Origin: Euonymus europaeus
Taxonomy: Eukaryota; Streptophyta; Magnoliopsida; Celastrales; Celastraceae
Length of the DNA stretch: 64,000 bases
Direction: 5' to 3'
Assembly: GCA_963580455.1 (NCBI GenBank)
Contig: OY756957.1
Span: 997,001 to 1,061,000 of the forward strand
Part shown: piece by piece, positions 52,501-64,000 of the stretch
How positions within the stretch are numbered: the first letter of the stretch is position 1
How the letters are laid out: the number at the start of each line of letters is the position of its first letter
The notes under the pieces: generated by a model
Databases searched by the model: none
Told to the model about the DNA's origin: nothing
What the model saw: the letters and a program-made list of their open reading frames with translations, nothing else
Position numbers and translations under genes: made by a program

Positions 52501-54829
52501 GCGCTTGAGCAGCGCCGATAAATATACATATGTGCACACATACACACACACGCGTACACAACAAACATCTACCAAGCTACTCAAACAATTAGGATTTCAA
52601 TCTTGTGACCATATTGTTGATAACTAGTCATGGTCTTTCATACAACGAGACCCAAAACCAATTAGCACTATTAACAATTATACCTCAAGATGCCAGGACC
52701 TAGTAGTAAAAAGAAGGAGAATACATATATACCTTGCTCTGAAGCAGTTCTGATTGCATTGATATTTGCAGTTCCATTAATCTTATACATGTAAGACTGG
52801 GAGCCAAATCCTCCAACACACGAGATCTAGGAAAGCAATTTCAAGTCAGAAAAAATATAATGCAATTATGCAAAACTGAAGGAGTTTTAAATGTACATGC
52901 CTCTGTAAATGTAAGAGAAAGATAAGAGGAAATTTTTAAAAAAGTGATCAAATTGGTTATCAATAGCATGTATGTTCAAGCATAGACATATAAAGAACAC
53001 AATATTATATTTCTACCTTTCTTATTAAAATTGCAGCTGGCATCAGAAAGCCAGCATTGTTAAAGAGAGAGCATTACATACCACAGCAGTCACCCCATTT
53101 AGTGCTTCCTTCAATGAATCGGGTGAAAGAAGGTTTCCTAAAAAGTATAATAGAAGTTAAGAAAGTATAAGAATACCTCAATATACAATAATCATGATGG
53201 ATGTAACATACCTCGATACCAGCTCACACTATTAGCCCACGAATCATGTAGAGATGATCGACCTGACCTGGAAGAAAACAGGACAGAGCATCTCTTAACA
53301 GAAAATAAAATAAATCGTTCAGGAAACATGCAAGAGGATAAAAGTAGCACAAAGACCGAGGGAAAAAATCAAAAGCAATAGAGTAGGTCTCTCATAAATG
53401 AAAGGAGGAAGGATACCAAATAAGGCTAAAATGCTTCTATCAAGAAACACTGATGGCACTACTAGAAAGACATTAAACTTGAGGAACCATACATGAATCA
53501 TCATCACTGAGGACTTATTCCTAATTATTTGGGAACACCTATATGAATCATTCAATCAATGAGTTATGAATCCAATTCATAGTTCTGCGACATGTTTATA
53601 AGTACATCAAATACTTGATAGATCACACGGCCACAGAAAAGGTCAAAAGAAGATTTGGCGTTTGGAGGTCAATTATCATATATACGAGAATTGTAACTTC
53701 AAGGTCGAGAGATAAACATTTTTCCTTTGATTTGAATATAAACATTATTCAACTAGAAAACAGATAGAAATCTAAACATATTTTTCGATTTCACTTAAAA
53801 AGCTACAGGTTAATTAATATTTCCAAACACTATTAACACCCTATGGCACAAAAAGATTGCAAATGCAAATAGGCTTTTATTCAGAAAAAAACAAAAGTTG
53901 AATCAAATGATCTATCATAGAGTAGTGCTCACTGTTACCTGCTAAGGCTAGCAACTGATAGACCACGATCTAAAGCTTCTCTGCAAACATGAGAGCCAAC
54001 AAATCCATTTCCCCCCAACACAAGTAACTGAATCAATTTTAAATCAGTCAAGAAAAGTAGGAAGACGTACAAAATCTCTAACAGCCCACAATATAGACCC
54101 AGGCCTCAAAAGTGAAAAATGCATACCTTTTCCGTTAGAGGAGGAGGCACATGTACTGTCTCTGCTTCCTCCACTTTTGATTCATTGACTTTGAATGGTT
54201 CGTCAACCTTGTTGGAATCAGATGACAGATATCTCCCATGCCCCAATGCACACATTTTACTGATCATCCAAAATAATGAGAAAGATCACAAAACAACAAC
54301 ATTAACATATCACTCCAGCAATATTGATTATTACAGTCAACCTAATACAACAATGAGCAAATCATCAAGTAACAGCCACGCAGTAAAACAATTCTCACGT
54401 TAGGTTCTGGTCACAAGTGATGCAATATAGTAGGAGATGGTATTCTATTCCAATGCCAAACCAATTAAATACGGGACACATATGATAACCTGTGTTGAGA
54501 AATAACGTTGAGAATCAGGCAATAACGATATACAAAGGAGACCCACCAAAATACACTGCACAAGAATAGATACTATCATACAAATTACTCAACAATCTTT
54601 CTTTCTCTATCTAGTTAATTCATTAATCAATGCAGAACAATCGTGGTATAGAAGAAGAACACTCAACACAAAATCACCCAACGAATCTCAGGAGAAAAAA
54701 AAATATAGAATAGCAATTGTAAAGTAAACAAGCAGGGAAAAAAAATTAAAAATTAAAAAACCGTAAAAATTACCAGAGACTGGAGAGTGAGGATCTTGAA
54801 TGGATCAACCGCGACGCAATCGCCCTCAT
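49520..54829 (-). CDS. Atypical short-chain dehydrogenase/reductase, NAD(P)-binding Rossmann protein, probably mitochondrial
   Basis: Ten exons: 54829-54774, 54259-54127, 54027-53939, 53267-53212, 53137-53082, 52826-52733, 51784-51705, 50905-50863, 50662-50571 and 49699-49520; 292 aa, in frame throughout. The N terminus (MRAIASRLIHSRSSLSSLC..GRYLSS) is Arg/Ser-rich without acid residues, as in mitochondrial targeting peptides. The Rossmann glycine motif VLGGNGFVGSHVCREAL starts near residue 66. Later blocks are GNLLSPDSLKEAL, VISCVGGFG, RFVYISAADFG, a YxxxK pair (YYEGK, near residue 187) and VILRPGFIYGTR. This is the NmrA/NDUFA9-like atypical SDR layout of the plant At5g15910/At5g10730 type (from memory). 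Substrate unknown. The tail ends ILRYSQQKSK, after a P-rich GPLFTPPVNVTAAAKVAVRAA segment. Intron 6 holds a foldback repeat. Confidence 0.92.
52329..52508. repeat. Foldback (inverted-repeat) element in intron 6 of the reductase gene
   Basis: The left arm near 52332-52363 contains GGCGCGGGATCCCGCAC and TTGTGCGGGAT. The right arm near 52472-52508, read in complement, contains GCGCGAGATCCTGCACC and TTGGTGCGGGAT. Each arm is itself close to palindromic around GATC or AAATTT. Between them lie repeated CACACTTACACACACATAAAC units. A MITE-like insertion is the simplest reading; no target duplication was identified. Confidence 0.7.
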
Positions 54830-55339
54830 TTGATCGACTCCTTTACACCGGTTAGAAAAAGTAAGAGTTGCCAAATTTAATTTTGCACCCAAAAAAACGC
54901 TCAGGGTGAAAAGAGGAGATGGGAGATTAGAGACTGCAATCAAGTTGGAAACTCGGTGCAACAAAATTGGTGAGTGAGGAGAGCCGGGTCACATGGCTCG
55001 TGATGGTGGTGACAGGTACCGCAGCATACGTGGCACAGCATCAGCCTAGAAAAAGCATGCCTTTCTGGTCTTCTGCTTAATCTATTGCGAAGCGGATTCA
55101 CTCCGATGTCCAAGCCCTGGCTTACCCGGGTACAGTTCGGCCTGCGTTTTAGAAAGTACAATTATTGGACTGGACTTTTCTCATATCAAAAGGTAGATAA
55201 AAGAGCCCAAACTTAAAAGGCCCATAATAGCCCAAAAAGTGTTGGGTCAAAGTAGCTATGAATGATCTGTGCATATCTAACTTGGGGACATATTTTTGGC
55301 AGGAAATATAGTTTATTTGTTATATAATATCAACCAGAA
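54830..55339. other. Upstream region of the reductase gene
   Basis: Promoter and leader of the reductase on the minus strand. GC content rises at 54960-55140. No TATA box was assigned with confidence and no separate gene is seen. Confidence 0.5.
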
Positions 55340-56150
55340 GTACATAATCAATCATAGGAGGAGGAGACAATCTCCACGCCTGCCTGGTCAGGCACAGAAA
55401 CAGCTGTTTTTGTGAATACTTGAGCAACCTGATTCACTGATCTTTTAACAAAACTAAACTTATAAGTATCAAAATCCTTTTAAAGGAGTTGACAATCATC
55501 AAGAATAACCCCAAAGTAAAAATGATTTTCTATGTGAGATTGAAGCCTCTGAATAGGAATTTGAGAATTTTAATGACTCCGGTATAGCCCAACCCCTTCA
55601 ATCAACTTAAAACCTCCCTACAAGACATATATAGTCTCGGCCAAAAGAGGGCTCATATGACTACTAATTCTGGAGCATCGGGTTGCAAAAAATCTCCCCT
55701 TTATTTGATTGAATAACAAAACTCAATCCAACAAAACCCAACTCATGAGTAGAAATGGCAATGTCAATATTACACTTAAAAAATCTATGTGCGGGCTTTT
55801 GCCACTTGATAACAGCCTCTTGCCTAATAGAAGCACACTCTCAACTCCATTGCTAACTTGGGCACATTGCTATTGGGACTATGAATTAATGAATTTAGAT
55901 AGCACCTGATTATTTGATCTTCTCTTTTTGTTCCAAAAACGATTGTTTCTATTTGACCAAATGCACCAACAGAGCATTGCAGCCGACTCCATGACTTCAC
56001 TGCTACACTTTGACACATAGTACTCCACCAAACTAGAAAAATGTCCGCAGTACTACATGGCAGACCAGCCGAGGAGGCCAACCAGATTTGCCTCCCAAAA
56101 AGAGCATCCCACCAATGTATGAAAGTTGTCTTTAACGCCATCCATACATA
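55340..56150 (-). pseudogene. Non-LTR retrotransposon (LINE) remnant, RNase H end
   Basis: Broken minus-strand frames carry motifs of the C terminus of plant LINE polyproteins. From about 56080 downward: LASSAGLPCSTADIFLVWW, then after a frame change AAMLCWCIWSNRNNRFWNKKR, then KWQKPAHRFFKCNIDIAI and GFVGLSFVIQSNKGE of the RNase H domain. Several stops and at least one frameshift make it nonfunctional. Confidence 0.75.
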
Positions 56151-56587
56151 CTTAAAAAATTACCATCACATCTACCTAGTGATGGGCCTAAAATTTTGAG
56201 TTGTCTGGGTTGTATTTTGGGGTGGGGTTCGGGACAGACCTCTAATTTTTTTTTCTGACGTATTATGATAAATTCTAAAAGATAAATTATAAGTCAATAA
56301 TCAAGATTCAAGTAAATAATATTAATAATTTTTAACCTCCACTAATCAAGCACAAAATATTTTGTATAATGACTTTTAATCTCTACTAGTCAAGCACAAG
56401 CAGTAATTCATTAAAGATATTGACGAAAAATCATACACATTATCTTATCAAATAAAACAAAAAAATACTTGATAATAGCCGATATTTTTACCGAATTCAT
56501 TACAAAATATGCAAGAAAGAATTCCAAAAAGCAACCAATGATGAGTGACATGAGCGAGTTGCCTGGCAAGTGGGTGTGCGAAAAAAG

Positions 56588-56863
56588 CCATAAATGAGTA
56601 ATGGGCTAGCTGCTGCTAATTGACCAATGGATAATGGGCTTAGGCTAAAACTAAGTATATTAACTACTTTTTTTTTCACTGGGGTCCGTTTGAATCAGAG
56701 TATGTTGATAGAGTATAAGTATATTAACTTATATTAACATAAATGAGTAATGGGCTAGCTGCTGTTAATTGACCAATGGATAATGGGCTTAGGCTAAAAC
56801 TAAGTATATTAACTACTTTTTTTTTCACGGGTCCGTTTGGATCAGAGTATGTTGATAGAGTAT
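56588..56863. repeat. Two-copy tandem duplication, 150-bp period
   Basis: Both copies (from 56588 and from 56738) start CATAAATGAGTAATGGGCTA. They run through CTAAGTATATTAACTAC and a T run to GAGTATGTTGATAGAGTATA, with few differences. Confidence 0.9.
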
Positions 56864-56950
56864 AAGCTCTCGTAAAATGTAAAAGCTGAGAGTGTCTGAG
56901 AGTATGAGGACAGAGTATAAGCTAGCTTATACTCTGTCCCAAACGGAGGC
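56829..56950. mobile_element. MITE-like element with a 32-bp perfect palindrome
   Basis: The left end GGGTCCGTTTGGA and the complement of the right end GCCTCCGTTTGGG are inverted repeats. Near the right end, 56908-56939 is a perfect palindrome (half site GGACAGAGTATAAGCT). The element is about 120 bp, and a truncated second left end lies in the neighbouring duplicated copy at about 56684. It lies between two LINE fragments. Confidence 0.65.
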
Positions 56951-56984
56951 ATAGCCCAATGCAGCTTGAACATGGTTCCTCCCC

Positions 56985-57330
56985 TTGATCCACCCTTTTC
57001 TTTTGGAGAGCAGCTAGAGTCGGCAATCACGAAGAACATGCTCTCCATATCAAGTTCTTGACTTTTGCTGGAACTTGAAGCTTCCATATCGAAGTCCACG
57101 GGAATTGACTTGCAAGAGAAGCAGCACGCGCCGTCTCCTTTGACAACAAGCGATATCCACTCTTCACCGTGTCGTACCCCTTGGTGTCTAAGGTGCACAT
57201 ACAATGGTCTGGCCGTTTCCTACAACTCAGAGGGATATGTAAATATTGGAGTTTGAAAGTTGTTCTACACTTGTTGACAGCAACAACACAGCAGGCGCAG
57301 GGGACCCTCGATTGATGGGTGCACAAGCAC
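56985..57330 (-). pseudogene. LINE remnant, zf-RVT-proximal region
   Basis: The minus-strand frame contains DTVKSGYRLLSKE, FPWTSIWKLQVPAKVKNLIWRA. This is the block before the zinc-binding reverse-transcriptase domain of plant LINEs (pattern VKSGYR..W..IWKL..P.KVK.F.WR). It lies in the order and strand expected for the upstream part of the RNase H remnant at 55340-56150, so both probably come from one insertion. Confidence 0.75.
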
Positions 57331-57929
57331 ACATACACGAGTCACTTTACAAAGTGAATTATAAAAAAGTGCACTTCAAAGTCTGCAACCCAGACCCCAG
57401 TTGAAGCTAGATATAATAAAACTCCAATATTCACGATCGATATGTCAAAGTGGATTTTTGTTGGTTTATAAAAAACGTAATTATGGAGATTGTGTGATAA
57501 TCTAATTTTCCATGGATTTTAATTATTGTGCATGGATTACGTGAATTGTTTGCATGAATTATAGTAATTGTGTTTTAGGAACCAAATGAATTAATGAATT
57601 AGATGTACAATAAATGATGGTGACGTGTTTTCATGTTGGTTTAAGTTACCGTTTTTTAACTCAATTAAAACTCCTACTGGATATGTGTCTCATATCACTT
57701 AGAGTCTTTTGTGCATAAATGATTGCTATCACTTGAAATTTTGCTTTATCTACAATTGGTTACGAGAGATAAATGATTGATATCTCTTGGAGTTATGCTT
57801 TATCTACAATTGGTTACAGGAGATAACAATCAGATCTTATCATGATAATTCATGGCTTGAATTTTGCATTTTATAAGGGACACACGTGAAAGTTGAAGGT
57901 GTGGAAGCAATTCCAAAGAAAAGTATTAT

Positions 57930-58400
57930 ACCCATACACATGAGCTCGAGTTGTTGTCGTCATTCTCTCAATTATTTTTCTAGCAAATTTTGAGATGATT
58001 CTTGTGAATCTTGAGTGTTTGAGTAAAGAGAGAATTGTAGTGAGGTATTTATGTTTTGAGTGGTGATTCTTCATAGAGGGTCATTTGTGTTTTTGGTAAG
58101 AAGAACGTATTGATTTCTTGTTCGTGAAATCTTTTGGAGGCGCCAAAAACAAGCTCTACCTAGGTGGATTGAGTGTTGAGTTGAAACATACACTGAATGA
58201 GATGTACGAGCGATATTTTTCGGTCAAAGATAGGGTTGTACTCTTGATTCGTGATTAGTGAAATGCTTCTTAAGGTTGGTCGCTCATAGACTCGAGGTTT
58301 TTCCAGGTTGAGTTTTTCTCGTAAAATTGTGATGTTCTTATTTATTTTATTTTCCATATTTTAATTTTTATATTTGTTGATTAACGATCTTGATAAGATA
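57930..58400 (+). repeat. Diverged LTR-like copy, plus orientation
   Basis: Blocks in order: AAAGAGAGAATTGTAGTGAGG (58026), AACATACACTGAATGAGATGTA (58184), CTCATAGACTCGAGGTTTTT (58286), AAAATTGTGATGTTCTTATT (58323) and GTTGATTAACGATCTTGATA (58375). The complement of 59998-60460 contains the same blocks in the same order. The text resembles 3' parts of common plant Copia LTRs (from memory). A short internal duplication of CTTTATCTACAATTGGTTAC occurs at about 57743 and 57808. Confidence 0.6.
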
Positions 58401-58460
58401 CGGCAATTCTCAATTTTTGTTCTCTTAATCTTCTTGGAAAAAATATAATAAATTGTTTTT

Positions 58461-59997
58461 TGGGTAGCTCCAACTAATTAATGTGGATAAAAATGAAAAA
58501 GAGTAATTAAAAGCATAGGAGTCTATAGGAATCCACTTATTTCTCTTCAACATGAAGATAATAGAGGGATTTATAGACGTGTGTGTATATATGCGTGTGT
58601 GGTGATCTCCTCATAAAATTTGTATCTAAAATACAGAGTTAATTAAGTTGACATTCTGAACAAATCCTTCAAGTTGTCACTTGGATCGATTAATACTAAT
58701 CGAACAAGCTTTAATCCTATATATATATATAGCATCTATTAGGTATAGCTAATGCTAAAAGAGTCGCATTTTAATTATTTGTTAATAAAAAAATATTGGA
58801 ATATCTGTAGTGTAAAAACTAAAAACACACATTTTGGAGCACCTATATATTGTTTATGCATGGGCGCATAAACCCTGGCTAGGGTTATTGTGCTTCCTTA
58901 TCTATTGAGAGGCAGAATATATATATATTCCATGTCAAAGGCCAATCCTAGGTATCTATTCGTTACATCTCCATCAATTATTATACTATGCTAAGTGCCG
59001 GAACAAATTCTCTCTCTACGACCACATACATGATACACGTAATGTGACAACATATCCCAACACCAAATCTAATACTCCGACAATCCGCACTAGTAATATT
59101 TTGTTCGTTTTACATCAATTCATACTACCTCGCACAACTTTATCTTACCAAACCCGACATCATCTCATACTAATTTGAGTCGTAAAAAAACTTAATTATT
59201 ACTATTTTGAAAGTGAACGTTTGTCTATTATTTTTTACACTACACTTTTTTTCTTGGATGTTAGATCATTTAACCCCTTTGTCATTCGATAGTTCACTCA
59301 TACCACAAAAATTTTACCCTATAGAAACCTGTGACCTCGTTCGTGCAATCGACTTAAATTCTTTTGGACTAAGAAAGGGGAAGAAGTAAATCGACAAGAG
59401 TCTTGCTTAGTTTGGGAGATGTGTTAAAAGTTTGCGAGCAAGCTGATGTTTTAGGAAGTAAATATAATTAACTAATATATATGTGGAGAAATTAACGACA
59501 ACAGTATAAGTTAATTACTTAGTGGGAGTCTTTTGCTAAATCAGTAGGTATCAGTGTATCACCTTTAATTTGGTGTGTGTGTGTGTTTGAATCGTGATCA
59601 ATGATATGATGCACGTACATTTAGAACACTAATTAATTAAGCTAGTGATTAGGAAGCAAAGCTCAATTAAGTACAAAAGGGGGAATCAGATTATCTTCTT
59701 AAAAAAGGGACACTATTATAAACCTTGAAGAATAATTATAGTTAGATATATAGAAGGGAAAAGGAGGGTATCGCAAACAAAACAACAAAAAAAGCCAATT
59801 TTAATTATATACTTTGGTTGTTTTTATATGTAATCCCATAATTTAATAAAATCATCGGCTTATGCTTAATATACAAACAAAAATGAAGAGAAAAAAAAGG
59901 AGAGAGGAGAATGACCACCTAGACATGCGTCCACGATTTACATTTAAGAATAAATGCACTTGATTTTCGTTATCATGAAAGCAAAATTACACGTTTT
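58461..59997. other. Noncoding spacer between the two LTR-like copies
   Basis: AT-rich DNA with short TA tracts (58721-58732, 58919-58930) and a GT microsatellite near 59573-59585. No frame with a known domain was seen. Confidence 0.5.
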
Positions 59998-60460
59998 ATT
60001 ATTGAAAAATCGATCGACCTCACAAAAATCGTTAGTCAACAAAATATAAAAATAAATGCATAAAATAAAAACAAATAAGAATATCACAATTTTAACGAGA
60101 AAACCAGCTGATTGAGAAAAATCTTGAGTCTATGAGTAATAAAACTTTGCGAAACAATCCACTAAAAATGAATCAATATTACAACCTTATATTTTTATCT
60201 AAAGACATTACTTGTATATCACATTCAGTGAATGTTTCGAATCACCACTCAACCCAATAAGGTAGAACTTGCTTTTGATATATTCCCAAAAAACTTCACC
60301 TTGATCAGCTAACTACGTGCCAAATCCTTCTTCACCAATAACAAAGCTGAATGTCTTTGAAGAGTCACAAACATTAACAAAATATCCTCACTATAATTCT
60401 CTCTTCACACAATCACTTAAGATATTAACCAAGAAATATCTAAAATAATGAGAGAATAGA
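59998..60460 (-). repeat. Diverged LTR-like copy, minus orientation
   Basis: This is the inverted partner of 57930-58400. It shows AATCGTTAGTCAAC (60027), AATAAGAATATCACAATTTT (60074), CTTGAGTCTATGAGTAATAA (60122), CACATTCAGTGAATGTTTCG (60220) and CCTCACTATAATTCTCTCTT (60388). The copies are clearly diverged, so both are old. No internal coding region remains in the 1.6 kb between them. Confidence 0.6.
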
Positions 60461-60699
60461 AAGTTCTAAACAAAGCAAAACACGAATATATAGCCTATAT
60501 CTCACGTTGCTTCGGTAACCCAAATGAATCCTTCATACCACTATATATAGGGCTGAACTACAAAACAGTATCCTCAAATAACTGTACAAAAATAGTCATT
60601 CTCTCTACCATTAGATTAAATGTTTTAATCTCCACCATTAAAACAAAAATTGCATGAATGTTTATATTGTCCCAACTAATAATTTGATGTCATTTGTCT

Positions 60700-61020
60700 C
60701 ACTACAAGAAATTTGTGAATTATCGACGAAATTTTTTGTCGGTAATATTGATTACCGGTCGGAAATTTATGTTCTTAAAACCCTCGTTGGTAATCTAAAC
60801 ACTTATGAGAAAAAATTTGTTGGTAATTATCGATGAATTTTTTCTGTTGATAAATATCGATAGGAATTTCATCAATAATCCGTCTAAGAAAAAAATATTA
60901 CATTGATATTAAATATGTTGACAAAAAAAATCGTCTATAATCCGTTGGCAGAAAAATATATATTTTTAATTCCATGGGTCAAAAAATAATAATAAATTTG
61001 TTATTATCGCGCTGTTAAAT
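60700..61020 (+). mobile_element. Terminal part of a CACTA (En/Spm) transposon
   Basis: CACTACAAGAAAT at 60700 is the typical CACTA terminal sequence. It is followed by subterminal motifs such as TCGACGAAATTTTTTGTCGGTAAT-like stretches, GATTACCGGTCGG, GTTGGTAAT and ATCGATAGGAATT. No matching inverted end (TTTCTTGTAGTG) was found to the right in this window, so it is a lone or truncated end. Confidence 0.65.
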
Positions 61021-61029
61021 TTTTCGTTA

Positions 61030-64000
61030 AGTAAGCTAAATTTTCATACCCATCTTTTCCATATTCTTTTCATAAAAAATTTCTTTTTCAAAAAAAAAAT
61101 TGTGAATGTTGACTGAGACAACGTCCAGATGTCGTGCGTTAAAATAAACTATACGTCGTCCAGTCTTTTGACTAGACTGGACGCTAATAAAACCCCTATA
61201 TATAGAGCCTGTGAACCTTAAAGGATATATATATTTTTTTATATGAAATGGCTACAGAGCTCATATCACCCACAAGTAGTTAAGTTAAACCAAAGAACAC
61301 TTGTTAATAATCCACGTCACTTAAGGATAGGGGTATAATTTATGAAGACATCAAATAGAACTAACACTCTAATAAGACCAATTAGTGTCCTCCATGAAGC
61401 CAATCACTAAAAACCTACATAACGTGATGCTTTAATTAAAGACGCGCCCACAATAAATTGTTTTATCAACATGTGTAATTATGTAAACAAGATGTCATGT
61501 AACAGGTGTAAATAACCCATGTAACAAAGCTTTTAAGATTTATGTAATTAACCAAGCCACTTAAGAGATATTGATAAAGTCTATAACCCACTTATCCACT
61601 ACATAGCAAACATCAATAAGCACGGCATTATCATTAAAACAAAACACTTGTAATACACGCAATGGCGAACATTAATTAAGTAAAAACCCATACACTGAGT
61701 CATGCAATAATAAGTCCAAATTAATTAAGTAAAAGTCATGCAAACAATTACGAATGCATATGCACACATCTTATAATTGTTAATTTGAGTTTTAAAAACC
61801 AACAATTATGATAATATTTAATTTGCACATATATATATATTTATACCCCACTATATAATATAGATAGAATTCCAGATTCAAATTAAAAAATAGATGCCAA
61901 AATATATGTACATTTCCAAACAAACTGATGACCAAAAATATCTATCGATAGCTACTTGATTGATTGATAGTCTGTTGGTGAATTTCATTGGAATCAAATG
62001 GAATAGTTTCAAAAAGTTGTGCTTCTATTATTATCTATTGAAAATAATGGAGTGTACTTTAGCCAAACTCATGTTTATGTTTTGTAAGGTGCATGAAAAC
62101 TTAACGGTCCGAATTTAAATTAATATCAAATTTGTATGTAGCATACGCAAGTCATTCTCGATCAAACAAAAAAGTTGCAGTGTGTACAATGGATTAATCT
62201 TATGTTTCTGATCTTAAACAAAAAGCAATAAAAAGAAACTGTATTGGCATCGATGCAGAATGTAGTGTGTGTTATAATTTTAGGTTTGAAGATATGATTT
62301 ATGAGCAAATCCTTCATCGGAGAAGCACTAGTTGCTTTCAAGCTTCATCAACAAGTCCTGGCAAGTGTGCGTTTATTTGTTTGGTGGAAGGTGACGAAAA
62401 TGTGGGCCCCGAAAGTGGGTGTGAAACACGGAGTTCCAAATGGGCCATGATTGAAGGGCCCACAATTGTAAGTGGGCCGACCCTTCACTCACCTTTATGG
62501 CTCTTTATCAAATGGCCGAGATGGACGTGTGGGCCACGTCTTGGGCAAGGCAAAGCAAAACTCGCAAAGGCAAAAGTGCTAAAATGCTAATGGAGGACAG
62601 TGGTACGTCCCATCAATTTCGCAAAACAGTAATTGGGCCCGCCAACCACCTGAACATGTTTTCTCTTTTATTTTTATAGAAAACGATACGGTGCTAAACT
62701 TTTGGACCTCAAGAAACACGCAAATATGATTTATTGGATGTGTGAAAGAAAGTCTTTGACATTTAAAACAACCGTTTATTGTTTTTTCACATCGTGTTTG
62801 AATGTCTTTGAGTATCCGTACATTAGAACTTTCTTGCAAAACTGTATTTTCATCTCCCCGGCCTCTCGAAATTCCCTTCTTATTGGATTGGACGAGAAGG
62901 GTGAAGATTTTCCTTTTTCTTTTTTCTTGTACTGATTGCCCTTTAGGGATGAAGATGTAGTTGAAGCCTCTCAATTAATTAAGTTGTACAGTTGAATTAT
63001 ATAATTTGGGTTGTTTGGTGGCGGATCTAACCAAAATTCACGAGTCTGTGTTTGAATTTTTAGACTAACAGCCCATTTAATGCAAGTTAGTCAAGGTGAG
63101 TTATTTATTTGGCCGGTTCGGTTAGTCGTCCCAATATAAAATGTCTCAAAAAATTTCATAACCTTATGTAACCTCATAGACAATATCTCTATTGAAATAT
63201 TTTTGGAATGTTGTTTTATTACGATACTTAACAATGTCGTATTTGCCATGCTCAAGTTTGGATCTTGCCTAACTGTCCTACAAGATTTTCTGCTATCAAA
63301 AAAATATATAGAGGTTCGAAGTGTCACGCGTTAAATGTAAATCTAAATTCAACTTATTTTGTCGTTGGGTGAGATTTTCGTATGCACAAAAGTCCTCCAC
63401 GTCGCACTACCCTTGATGCGGCAGCTTTTCCCTTGCCACTCTGGAAGCTATATATCTCAGACGTGGAAGCGTGGAACAACGGAGAGACTTCAAACCTCTC
63501 TAATTTGCAAAATGGTGAGACATCATGCATAGGATCAAATCACAAATATTCCACGAAAATAAAAATCTCTAATTGATCATTGTGGTCTCTCTCATTAGGG
63601 ACACATACATCCCATCACACTTTGTGAAATATTAAGAGTATGTTTGGATATTGTTTTTGTTTTTAATAATTAAAAACGATTTTGAGTATAGTTTTTAAAA
63701 ACAGTTTTTAAAATGAATGAAGTGTTAAAAATTCATTTGGCTTATGTTATTTGTAAACTGTTTTCTAAATAAAAAATACAAAGTTTAGACACAAAATAAG
63801 ATTAGTTATATAATATAACAAGAAGAGTAATGAACAATGACGGAAAGTAAATCAAATAAATTTGGAGAGATAATGAAGAAGAGACAAGGGAGAGAAGAGT
63901 TGGAGAGAGAAGAAATGAGAGAGAAGAGATCGTAACAACTAATGAGAAAGGGAGGAAGAAGTAGAGCAAGAGGAAAAAAATGAATTTCAATTTATTCACA
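61030..64000. other. Intergenic region to the right edge
   Basis: About 3 kb with no recognisable gene. 62380-62650 is richer in G and C, with repeated GTGGGCC and GGGCCCA motifs and ACGTG cores. That would fit a promoter of a gene outside the window but proves nothing. 63630-63730 holds TTTTTAAAAACAG-type inverted stretches often seen in small MITEs. Confidence 0.5.

Noticed and set aside
62267..62974. Possible gene near the right edge
   Set aside because: Short frames on both strands have no recognisable domain; GTGGGCC-rich composition explains them.

Overview
The window is nuclear DNA of a flowering plant, most likely a eudicot. Genes have many introns with GT..AG borders, noncoding DNA is AT-rich, and the proteins are plant types: an AHK5-class hybrid histidine kinase, clade II glutamate receptor-like (GLR) channels, a UBP18/19-type deubiquitinase, and plant Copia and hAT elements. 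The species cannot be told from sequence alone. No bacterial features, tRNA, rRNA or CRISPR array were seen.

Layout, left to right. (1) 1-3823, minus: N-terminal part of a MYND-finger ubiquitin protease that runs off the left edge. (2) 3824-9434: gene-poor DNA with simple repeats. (3) 9787-14280: a young Ty1/Copia element in minus orientation with 230-bp LTRs and a 5-bp target duplication; most of its RNase H region is missing. It sits just upstream of (4) 16080-21654, plus: a 12-exon cytosolic hybrid histidine kinase (AHK5/CKI2 class), 993 aa. (5) 22473-44218, minus: a tandem array of three complete GLR genes, A, B and C, with identical five-exon architecture. A decayed hAT transposon (35284-39512) lies between B and C. 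(6) 46082-48949, minus: TAF10, the TFIID subunit. (7) 49520-54829, minus: a 10-exon atypical short-chain dehydrogenase/reductase, probably mitochondrial. (8) 54830-64000: no intact gene; LINE remnants, a MITE-like palindrome, two diverged inverted LTR-like copies and an orphan CACTA-type transposon end.

The kinase and the GLR array both belong to signalling families, but nothing in the sequence shows that they work together. The clearest evolutionary stories are three. The GLR duplication carried upstream DNA with it. The hAT insertion has a paralogous empty site nearby. The Copia copy combines nearly identical LTRs with a crippled polyprotein. No convincing new multi-gene system was found. 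Exon borders were placed by hand from GT..AG sites, reading-frame continuity and protein-family conservation, and every complete gene model closes in frame.
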